A stretch of 64,000 nt of DNA, taken from a virus. A program made the translations under genes and the position numbers. The DNA lies in IMG/VR virus record IMGVR_UViG_3300001533_002237, positions 1 through 64,000 of that record; one strand, written 5' to 3'. Shown one piece after another: positions 26,606 through 34,600 of this stretch; position 1 is the stretch's first letter, and each line of letters begins with the position of its first letter. The notes under the pieces were generated by a model, which saw only the letters and a list, made by a program, of their open reading frames with translations, searched no databases and was not told the origin of the DNA.

Positions 26606-26853
26606 TGGAAGTTTTAAAAAAAACAATATTACAAGCTGTGACAACTGGAATTACAGCATGTACTGGTACAACAGGTACTTGTTATGTAATTATTCCTGAT
26701 TTAAGTGTTACTTATCATTTAAAAATCGGATTAGTTCAGGAAACAATTGATTTAGGATTTTTTGATGTATTTGGCGATGGTTATTATTATGGGGAAATAG
26801 ATAATGGTTTTGAAGTTACGTATCCACCAATTGGTTTAAATAATTTATTATGA
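26605..26853 (+). CDS. Small unidentified baseplate-operon protein
   Basis: The 82-residue product is not recognised. It is beta-rich and glycine/tyrosine-rich in its second half (FFDVFGDGYYYGEIDNGFEV), with a Thr/Gly/Cys segment (TGITACTGTTGTCYVIIPD) near the start. It shares a base with the gp6-like stop codon and overlaps the following glycosyltransferase gene by 4 bases (ATGA). Close packing on both sides indicates co-translation. A small baseplate or fibre-attachment part is plausible. Confidence 0.6.
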   Translation: MEVLKKTILQAVTTGITACTGTTGTCYVIIPDLSVTYHLKIGLVQETIDLGFFDVFGDGYYYGEIDNGFEVTYPPIGLNNLL

Positions 26854-27782
26854 AGATAATACAGTCATTTTTTCAAATAGATAAAAAAATCTGTTTTAAT
26901 AGTGATGATGATAATGATAATTATTTAATTAATTTTTATTCATCATTACTTAGCTATATTACATTAAAAAAATTATATGGACATGTCACAATATATTGTA
27001 ATTCATTTGCACATGAAAATATGTTAAAGTTTATTCCTTATGATGAAGTTATTATTGAAGAATTAAAACATGTTAATGGTGTTAATTATGGTAATGAATG
27101 GGGACTGTTAAAATTTCATGTTTTTGAACAGCAAAAAGAACCATTCATTCATATTGATAGTGATGTTTTTTTATTTAATGATTTATTAACTGAATACATA
27201 AATAGTGATGATTATGATGGAATAGTACAATCTATTGATGTTTCAGATGGAGTATATGGTCATTTTTATCGAAATAATATTGATGTTTTAACTAAGTATA
27301 ATTTCGTTAATAAAATACCTGATGATTTAACAATAAAACTCAATGGTAGCATTGGATATAATAATGGTGTTATTGGTTTTAAAAATTTGAGTTTTATGAA
27401 TTATTATATAAAAGTAGCTGAAAAATTAAATGATTTAATGAATAGTGGATTATTTAAATCAATTAATCATCAAACAATGATTTTTGAACAATTTAATTTA
27501 TATCATTTAGGAATAATAAAAAAAATGAAATTTTATAAAGTTTTATCTGATGAATTAATAAGAGAGTTTGGATTAAATGAAGCAGGTAATAAGATAGGTT
27601 ATACTCATCTTTTAAGTGGCAATAAATTTGTTGATTATTTTGTGATGTTAGTTAGAAACAAAGTAATTAATGATTATCCTGAATTTGAAGAAAATATTAA
27701 ACGATTTGAAGAAACAATCACCAATGCAAAAATTAAATATTTGAAACATAAAAACATTGAAAATTTAGTTAAAACACTATGA
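26850..27782 (+). CDS. Glycosyltransferase, GT-A-like, in the baseplate operon
   Basis: The 310-residue protein resembles a GT-A glycosyltransferase. After an N-terminal strand and helix set there is FIHIDSDVFLFNDLL, whose DSD (103-105) is a DXD-type metal/sugar-nucleotide site. NYGNEWGLLKFHVFEQ precedes it, and SIGYNNGVIGFKNLSFM supplies the usual acceptor-side Asn/Gly loop. The family resembles DUF6734-type putative transferases, though I cannot check this. It is the first of four genes that interrupt the usual order of wedge genes. It overlaps both neighbours by 4 bases, so the cassette is translated as a unit. Acceptor is unknown: virion fibre or host glycan. Confidence 0.7.
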   Translation: MKIIQSFFQIDKKICFNSDDDNDNYLINFYSSLLSYITLKKLYGHVTIYCNSFAHENMLKFIPYDEVIIEELKHVNGVNYGNEWGLLKFHVFEQQKEPFIHIDSDVFLFNDLLTEYINSDDYDGIVQSIDVSDGVYGHFYRNNIDVLTKYNFVNKIPDDLTIKLNGSIGYNNGVIGFKNLSFMNYYIKVAEKLNDLMNSGLFKSINHQTMIFEQFNLYHLGIIKKMKFYKVLSDELIREFGLNEAGNKIGYTHLLSGNKFVDYFVMLVRNKVINDYPEFEENIKRFEETITNAKIKYLKHKNIENLVKTL

Positions 27783-28300
27783 AAAAAATCAAATATAATG
27801 TAAATGAAGTATTAAATAATATTATTAAGAATATTAAAACAGATTTTATTGTTTGTGGTAGTATATCTGATTATTTTCATTTTATTAAACAAGATATTGA
27901 TATTAGTGTAAATATTGGTGATATTGATATTATAACATATGATATAAATTTTATATATGCATTAGAAAAAATATTTAATTCTAAGGTTAAATTACTTGAT
28001 TTGCCTTGTGAAGAATTAATTACTATAACAAATAAATCAAATGTTAGTCATTATTTTTTACCAATAAATAAAACACATATTGATATATTTTTTACATCAA
28101 AAGAAACATATGATTTAATTCAAACTGTGTCTGAAAAATATAATGGACAAAATATTACAATTGTCGATGATTTTGATAGATACATGCAATTAAATTCAAC
28201 AATTAGTTTTTGGTATGGTAATGCTCCTAAGACAAAAAGATTATTAAAATATTTAAGAAAAAAAATGATTTATTATAAAATATTGAATGATGGAACATAA
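27779..28300 (+). CDS. Small nucleotidyltransferase-fold protein (first copy)
   Basis: This 173-residue protein shows the minimal nucleotidyltransferase pattern: FIVCGSISDYFHF (G-S turn), then IGDIDIITYD (DxD), and a third acid in THIDIFF. These are the three carboxylates of the Pol beta/MNT/LicD-like fold. It is shorter than LicD enzymes and has no extra domain, ending in a basic helix (TKRLLKYLRKKMIYYKIL). It overlaps the glycosyltransferase upstream by 4 bases and the next gene by 14. A related protein lies one gene downstream. Transfer of a nucleotide or phospho-sugar group is inferred; substrate is unknown. Confidence 0.6.
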   Translation: MKKIKYNVNEVLNNIIKNIKTDFIVCGSISDYFHFIKQDIDISVNIGDIDIITYDINFIYALEKIFNSKVKLLDLPCEELITITNKSNVSHYFLPINKTHIDIFFTSKETYDLIQTVSEKYNGQNITIVDDFDRYMQLNSTISFWYGNAPKTKRLLKYLRKKMIYYKILNDGT

Positions 28301-28745
28301 GATAATATATTATTTACCATTAGAAATTTATTTAATGGAAAAAAAACTCGATGATGTCAAGAATATTTTAATTAAAATGTTCTATAGTATATTAACAGTT
28401 AATGCTAATTTAAATAATGATATAATAGTTTTTACTGATTTCACAGGAATGTCAATTTTTTCAATTTTACCTTTAAATTTTAAAATAGTTCATTCAGATA
28501 CGGTGGGTAATTTTTATAATAAAATGATAATGGAATTAAAAAACGAAAAATATGTTATTATGCATGAAAATCAAATATTAAAAATGTGTACCGAATATAA
28601 GGGAGATTATATTAATAATTTTAAAATAAATGATAATGCTATTAATAATGAAATTGAAATTCATGATATGATAAAAGATATTAAAGAAATTTCAATTATA
28701 GTATATGAAAAGTTTTTTGAAAATATTAAAAAATATGTTAAATAA
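28287..28745 (+). CDS. Unidentified protein between two nucleotidyltransferase-like genes
   Basis: The 152-residue product is not recognised. It has a Rossmann-like beginning (HKIIYYLPLEIYLMEKKLDD) and strands such as DIIVFTDFTGMSIF, NFKIVHSD and YVIMHENQIL. This would fit a small GT-A-like or nucleotide-binding fold, but no DXD motif is visible. It overlaps both neighbours, by 14 bases upstream and by one base downstream, so it belongs to the cassette. A non-catalytic or partner subunit is possible. Confidence 0.5.
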   Translation: MMEHKIIYYLPLEIYLMEKKLDDVKNILIKMFYSILTVNANLNNDIIVFTDFTGMSIFSILPLNFKIVHSDTVGNFYNKMIMELKNEKYVIMHENQILKMCTEYKGDYINNFKINDNAINNEIEIHDMIKDIKEISIIVYEKFFENIKKYVK

Positions 28746-29272
28746 TGTTTATCTCAAAAAAAATAAGAAAGTTCTTAATAAAGTTAGGTGAAAATTTTAA
28801 TACTGATGAATATATTATTACAGCAGGTGTTGCAGATTTATTTAATTTTAATCGTCTAAGTATTAATACTGATTTATATGTTGGAGATATTGATATTAAT
28901 ATATCTGATATGAATGTATTGAAAAAAATTGAAGATGTTTTTAATGTTAAATTGGAATTGTTACAAGAATTTAATGAAAAACCAATAACCTTTTCAAATG
29001 GTTTTTTTGGTCAATCACCAGTTAAACAATATTTCTCACACTTAACACCATTAGATATTTATTATTTGGAAAATAAAAATAGATTTAAAAGTATAGAAAC
29101 AGGAATTGTTGATTTTTATGGGATTAAATTAAGATATAGTTATCCATCAAACACATATTTACAATCAGTAAATGCATTAAATTATAATTATAAAATGGAT
29201 AGAAAAAATATGATATTAAAGTATTTAAAAAAAATAATGATATATAATAGTTTGGATTATAAATTATGTTAA
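28745..29272 (+). CDS. Small nucleotidyltransferase-fold protein (second copy)
   Basis: The 175-residue product is a diverged paralogue of the protein encoded at 27779-28300. The same order of elements is present: YIITAGVADLFNFN, VGDIDINISD (DxD) and PLDIYYL as the third acid, then a C-terminal basic helix ending KKIMIYNSLDY. The G-S turn of the first copy is replaced by GV. It overlaps the next baseplate gene by 7 bases. Two related copies in one cassette suggest different substrates or a heterodimer; both are inference. Confidence 0.6.
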   Translation: MFISKKIRKFLIKLGENFNTDEYIITAGVADLFNFNRLSINTDLYVGDIDINISDMNVLKKIEDVFNVKLELLQEFNEKPITFSNGFFGQSPVKQYFSHLTPLDIYYLENKNRFKSIETGIVDFYGIKLRYSYPSNTYLQSVNALNYNYKMDRKNMILKYLKKIMIYNSLDYKLC

Positions 29273-29703
29273 CAGGAAGTACAGAAAATAGTAGATTAGC
29301 TGAATTACGTAAATATACAATTACTACTGATTTTACTAAACAATATGTTAGTAATGGTAGTTGGACAAATAATGGTGTTGATTATAATAATTCGACTTCA
29401 GGTGTGAGTGTTGTTTATTATATTAATGGAATTAAATACGTTGATGAAACAACTGATGATACAACAATCACAAAATTTAGTTTTATTCCAAAAAATGAAG
29501 CAAATTTCATATCAAAAGAATTAGTAAAAAATCCAAATAAAGATAAAATAATTTCTAATCCTAAAATAATTGATGATGTATTTATAACTAGAAATGATTT
29601 ATCAGCATTTGATAGAAATTATAGATTAGAATTTATTAGAAATTTATTTGAACTTACTACATATGCTGGTGGAAAATATTTTAAAATAATAAATAATACA
29701 TAA
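29266..29703 (+). CDS. 5' part of a split baseplate/tail structural gene
   Basis: This frame encodes the N-terminal portion of a structural protein of about 440 residues. Native sequence runs to GGKYFK (bases 29671-29685), followed by a short non-native tail (IINNT) and TAA. The rest continues at 30657 as VSIGTYGITRPSD. Joining K and V gives a smooth GGKYFKVSIGTYG. Between them lies an inserted homing endonuclease gene. The product resembles no family I can name. Its position after gp25 and gp6 and before the large tail protein would suit a gp8-like or similar wedge part. Whether the two halves act as separate chains is unknown. Confidence 0.7.
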   Translation: MLTGSTENSRLAELRKYTITTDFTKQYVSNGSWTNNGVDYNNSTSGVSVVYYINGIKYVDETTDDTTITKFSFIPKNEANFISKELVKNPNKDKIISNPKIIDDVFITRNDLSAFDRNYRLEFIRNLFELTTYAGGKYFKIINNT

Positions 29704-30656
29704 TATGGCAAATCAACATACAGTAATTAATTATTCTAAAGATGAGATAAATGAAATTGTTTCTTTATATATTAATGGTATGTCTTTTACAAAAATTAGT
29801 TTAAGATTAGGTCGTAAAAAAAATAATATAAAAAAAATATTAATTCGAGAGGGTGTTTTTGTTAAAGATAGAGATAATGTTAAAAAGAAATTTTCTGATA
29901 ACGATATTAATGAAATTATTTATTTATATGTGAAGAAGAATTGGGGGTTACGTAAAATTAGTGAAAAATTTAATGTTAGTATTTCACCAATAAAAAGAAT
30001 AATTAAAGAACATAATGTATTAATAAAAGGGTATAGTGATGGGAAGAAAATTAATATAAGTGAAAGAGAAAAAAAAATAATATATAATTTATATTTAAAT
30101 GAGAAAAAAAATTGTAAAGAAATTGAAGATATTTTAGGATATTCATGTAATTTTATTAGCAGTTTTTTATCTAAAAACAATAAATTAAGGAGTAGAAGTG
30201 AAGCAACTACATTATATAAAACAGGAAAAAGTCCTTCAAAAGAAGCTATTGAAAATATGAAAGAAGGACAGAGAAAATTAGTTCTTAGTGGTAAAAGAAA
30301 ACAAACTGGTGGGGTATGTAAAAAATATCTTGTTAATGAAATTTCATGTCATGGTATATCAGAAAAAAAATATATCGAACATTTAATTAATGAAAATAAA
30401 AATCTTCCCGAAAATTGTTCTTATGTATTAACCCCCTTTGGAACGTATTATCCTGATTTTAAATATGACGATAAATATATTGAAATTAAATCGACATATA
30501 CTTATGATGTATTATATGGTTTAAAAAAAAGTAGATGGACAAAAAAATATGACACAACTCAATTAAAAAAAATAAAATGGGTTAATGAAAATATAATGCC
30601 TATTGAATTAATTGTTGTTGATAAAAATAATTTTATTTCAAATAAAATATAATAAA
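29686..30656 (+). mobile_element. 971-bp homing endonuclease insertion splitting a structural gene
   Basis: The insert runs from just after the AAA at 29683-29685 to just before the GTG at 30657. It consists of 19 bases, the endonuclease frame (29705-30652) and 4 bases. There is no room for a group I or group II intron core outside the coding frame, and 971 is not a multiple of three. It therefore looks like a bare endonuclease gene inserted into coding sequence, as known for mobE in the nrdA gene of phage Aeh1. Exact borders may shift by a few bases because both edges are A/T-rich. Confidence 0.7.
29705..30652 (+). CDS. Homing endonuclease with helix-turn-helix repeats and PD-(D/E)XK-type nuclease domain
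   Basis: Residues 1-160 hold three similar helix-turn-helix units, each of the form I-x-x-L-Y-x-x-x-x-S/N-x-x-K-I-x-x-x-L-x-x-S (EIVSLYINGMSFTKISLRLG, EIIYLYVKKNWGLRKISEKF, KIIYNLYLNEKKNCKEIEDI). A basic linker with SPSKEAIENM (NUMOD-like) follows. Residues 215-316 form the nuclease domain, where GTYYPDFKYDDKYIEIKS is a PD...ExK active site. It seems intact. It lies inside the split structural gene, and its stop is 4 bases before the GTG at which the second half resumes, which would allow translational restart. Confidence 0.8.
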   Translation: MANQHTVINYSKDEINEIVSLYINGMSFTKISLRLGRKKNNIKKILIREGVFVKDRDNVKKKFSDNDINEIIYLYVKKNWGLRKISEKFNVSISPIKRIIKEHNVLIKGYSDGKKINISEREKKIIYNLYLNEKKNCKEIEDILGYSCNFISSFLSKNNKLRSRSEATTLYKTGKSPSKEAIENMKEGQRKLVLSGKRKQTGGVCKKYLVNEISCHGISEKKYIEHLINENKNLPENCSYVLTPFGTYYPDFKYDDKYIEIKSTYTYDVLYGLKKSRWTKKYDTTQLKKIKWVNENIMPIELIVVDKNNFISNKI

Positions 30657-31562
30657 GTGAGCATTGGAACCTATGGTATAACAAGACCTTCGGATGTAAG
30701 CATTAATGATATTGATGTTTATTATAGCTATACGCCTAATAGAGAAACAATTAATGATAATATAATTAAATTAGATTCAAACGAGATTTTATCTGAAAAT
30801 TATTTACCTGAAGACGAACAGATTGTAGGTAATGAAAATCTTTTAGAAGGTCTTTATAACCTAAGACTTCCTGCTTCAGTTTTTGGACAATTAGGTATAT
30901 ATACAATTTATCTTAAACCAAAAACAATTACATTAACTATTCAAAATTGTAGTGTGTTATCATCATTACCTAGTGTTAAAGGAATTGTTATTGATAGTAA
31001 TGATTTACCTTCAGCATTAAGAGAGAATAATTCATTACAGGGTTATAGAATTGAATATATCGATACTATAACAAATAATAAAATAAGAAATCGTGCTCGT
31101 TATATAGTAACATCAAACAAGGTTGTTCCTGTTAATGAAAATGTTGGAAATACAAATCAATTAGCAACAAGATATAGATTTGATGATAGTGGTTCTTTAA
31201 TATTTTTACAAGTCACACCAAGTAGTTCTAGTGATGTTAAACCAAATTCATCACCACCAATTGGAACATCTGACCAAACAATAATTATATCAAATACATT
31301 TTTTTCACCATTAGTTATTGAAGTTGAAATGGTTAAAAATACAATTGATACACTTACTAATTATGTTGCTGGTGAAATGGTTAAAGATGTTGATAATGGT
31401 ATTTTAACATATTATGATGAAAACAGGATTATAACCAGACAATTTAATATTTATGAAATTAAAGACGATGTTGGTGATGTTCCATTATATGAAGTTAAAG
31501 AAAAAAGAACTAATATTGATGAAAATCAAAATTTTGATTCGGTTATCAGTGATGTTCAATAA
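30657..31562 (+). CDS. 3' part of the split baseplate/tail structural gene
   Basis: The native sequence resumes at VSIGTYGITRPSD. I choose GTG 30657 as start because upstream codons in this frame lie inside the endonuclease gene. An ATG at 30612 is possible but would add 15 non-native residues. The 301-residue product is beta-rich with strands such as GLYNLRLPASVFGQLGIYTI, TITLTIQNCSV and NRARYIVTSNKVV. This resembles tail or baseplate proteins without a nameable family. The end of the gene is followed by a terminator. It must work with the 5' part if both pieces are functional. Confidence 0.65.
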   Translation: MSIGTYGITRPSDVSINDIDVYYSYTPNRETINDNIIKLDSNEILSENYLPEDEQIVGNENLLEGLYNLRLPASVFGQLGIYTIYLKPKTITLTIQNCSVLSSLPSVKGIVIDSNDLPSALRENNSLQGYRIEYIDTITNNKIRNRARYIVTSNKVVPVNENVGNTNQLATRYRFDDSGSLIFLQVTPSSSSDVKPNSSPPIGTSDQTIIISNTFFSPLVIEVEMVKNTIDTLTNYVAGEMVKDVDNGILTYYDENRIITRQFNIYEIKDDVGDVPLYEVKEKRTNIDENQNFDSVISDVQ

Positions 31563-31581
31563 TAATTTAATAATTACAATG

Positions 31582-31608
31582 AAAACCCAATTTAATAATT
31601 GGGTTTTT
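31582..31608 (+). terminator. Intrinsic terminator
   Basis: AAAACCCAATT pairs with AATTGGGTTTT around a four-base loop, followed by T. It ends the first baseplate transcript. Confidence 0.85.
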
Positions 31609-31617
31609 TCTTTTTAT

Positions 31618-31626
31618 CGTATTTAT
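31618..31626 (+). promoter_or_regulatory. Putative phage late promoter (CGTATTTAT)
   Basis: CGTATTTAT lies 15 bases before the GTG start at 31642, immediately after the terminator. Confidence 0.6.
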
Positions 31627-31641
31627 AGTAAATCGTAAATT

Positions 31642-34600
31642 GTGGCTAAAGTAAAAGTAGTAAAAACAGGTCTTAATTATAATCTAAATGGTCAGTCTTT
31701 TAATGACACACCATCGAACACAATATTTTCTTTTGGGAAATTTTTTGTTACAACAAATTTTGATAATAAAGTTAATATTGATTATAGTAATACTTTAAGT
31801 TCATTTGTTCGTCCAGTTACATTAAATAGTATGGGTGTTTCAGAAAAACAATCTGAAATAATTCAAAAATATGATACTAATGTTGTTTTAAATCTTGATA
31901 AATCAGATTTAAATACATTTGTTAGATATGGTTCAGCATATGAATTTATTAGAAAATCAATACAAAATATAATTTTAGCCTATCCCGGTTCATTATTCAT
32001 TAATTCACAATTAGAAGATGTTGATACATTTAACAATCTTACATATGATAATATATCAGATACATCAATATTCTATATTCCAACATCAAATATATCAAAT
32101 ACTTTTGGTTTAGTTTATAATTTAGGTAATACCAGTACACCTGATGATAATAAATTGAAAAATTTAAATGATTCATATAATGAATATGTAATTTGGTCTA
32201 GTCTTGAATCAACAACATTTAAAATTATTGGTTTTACTGGAAATACTGATAAAAGTACTGCAAATTATAATATAGGATTACCTAAATCAAATTATTTAAG
32301 ATTAGAAGTTGAAGGAAATCCATTTAAATTATTAACATCTGGTAGTAGTGGTATTGTTGATTATCATATTAGACCAAATAATGTTAATTTTGAAGAATTT
32401 CGTGCTGAACTCAGTTCATATGAACAAAATATTGTTTCTAATAGAAATAATAAAGGTTTTCAATTCAAATTAAAAGACCCTACATTACTTGAAGACGGAA
32501 AAATTATTTATAGTGATTCTGATATTGTTTGGGCAACCAGTGATGGATATAATATTGATGTTAATACACCATCATATCAGAGATTTTTAGATGTTGTATT
32601 AACTATTGGTGCTAAATATGATAAAATAAAAACAGATTTAATTGCAAGATTTTTAACACCTTCTTCACTTAAAACATATGATATTACTGAAGAAGGTAAA
32701 ATAAGTAAATTATTAAGAATATATGGTGCTGAATTCGACCAATTAAGACAATTTATCGATTCATTAGTTAATATCAATAAAGTAACATATGATAAATTAA
32801 ATAATGCTCCTGACCAAATTATAAAAAATATGGCAAATACTTTCGGTTGGGAATATTTTTCATTAGTGAATGAAAGTGAATTAATTGATGGATTTCTAAC
32901 CATTGATGATATTGAAAGAAATTTAAATGATAATATTTTACCAGCAGAAATCGATGTTGAGTTATGGAGAAGAATTTTAAATAATACAAGTTATTTTTGG
33001 AAATCTAAAGGTACTCGTCAAGCAATTAAATCAATGTTTTTATTAATCGGAATTCCAGAACCATTTATTAATATTACAGAATACGTATATACTGTTGATG
33101 GAAAAATCAACCCAAATACTGTAGAATTAAATCAAGACGATTTTCCTTCAAATTCTCTACCATATGATACTGAAGGATATCCTATTGCACCATTAGAAAC
33201 TAATGATTTTTATTTTCAATTATCTGGTGACAGTGATAGCGGTCAAGCATATCTTGATGTATTTCGTATGGCTGGATTTAATCTTAGACAAACACCAGAT
33301 AATAAAAAATTATGGATACAGACAGGTACAACAACAAGGGTTCATTATAGTACACCACAATATTATCAAGAAGATAGTAGACTTGTAATTAATACTAAAG
33401 AAGTTGATATTGCATTAGACACTGCACGTGGAATTGAATATGATGTATATAAATATATTCAAAAAGATTTTGAAGTAAATAGTAGTGGTTATACTCTGCC
33501 TTATTCATATGTTAATATATCATCAATACCGAATGTTGGAAACACATTTACATTACCATATAACATTGATGAAATCCAAGGTGATTTTGAAGTAAGATAT
33601 AATGGTATATTATTAAATGCTCCTTCAATATCAGGTACAAGTTCAAGTACAGATGCTGATTACAGTGTTTCAGGAAATCAATTTACGATTCCCGAACTTA
33701 GTGGTGGAATACGTTCTACCGATGTGATTCAAGCAACATTAATAAGTACTGGTGATACTAATGGTGTTGCTGTTAGTGGAATTACTGTTGATTATATTGT
33801 AACTAGAGTTAATGCTAAATTAAATGGAACATATGTACCACTACCAAGTTTTCCACGTGGTGATGTTCAATTAATAATAAATGGAATTGCACTTACTAAA
33901 GGCACTTCTCAATTTACTGCTGATTATATTTTAGACCCAACAAATTCAACTGGTGGAACAAATCAAATAATAATTCAAAATCCCGATGTAATTGCATATC
34001 TAAATGAAAATCCAGAAATTCAAATTTCCTATGTTGAAGTACAAGGAAGTAATGATATTAATTTAAGAAGTGAAATTATTAGAGTTGATAGTTTTAGTAC
34101 AGGTAAAATATATTTTAATAATAGTGCAAATAAATATGTTTATAAACTTAATTATAAAGTAAATAATGCTAGTGAAATAAAAATGTTAATTAATGGAATT
34201 GCTTTAGAACCTTTAAAAGATTATAATATTAATGTACAAAATAAATATGAAATATTCTTACCTAAAGGAATTAGATATGGTACTGTAATTAGTACGTATT
34301 ATCTTGTTGGGGGTGCTGGTGCATTTAATCCAGTAATAAATGATGTTTTTGGTCTTGGTGATATAAGTAAATTATCATTTCTTGAATTCCTTGAATTAGT
34401 TCAGAGAAAAATGATTAATGTAAGAAATAGAAAAACTATTACAGATTTTAAAGGTGGATGGTATCCAACAGTTTTAAAACTTTATGAAACATATCTAAAA
34501 AGAGCATTATTAGCTGATGATAATCCATTACAATCAAATGGTTATACATTTCAAAACCTATACCCGTTTTTAATTAAATATAATGCATTTTTTCAAAGAT

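Noticed and set aside
29686-30656. A group I intron carrying the endonuclease gene in the split baseplate gene
   Set aside because: Only 23 bases of the insert lie outside the endonuclease frame, too few for a group I or II core, and no P/Q/R/S-type elements were seen.
30612-30656. ATG 30612 as the start of the second half of the split gene
   Set aside because: It lies inside the endonuclease gene and would add 15 residues that do not match the smooth junction GGKYFK-VSIGTYG; GTG 30657 is at the junction.
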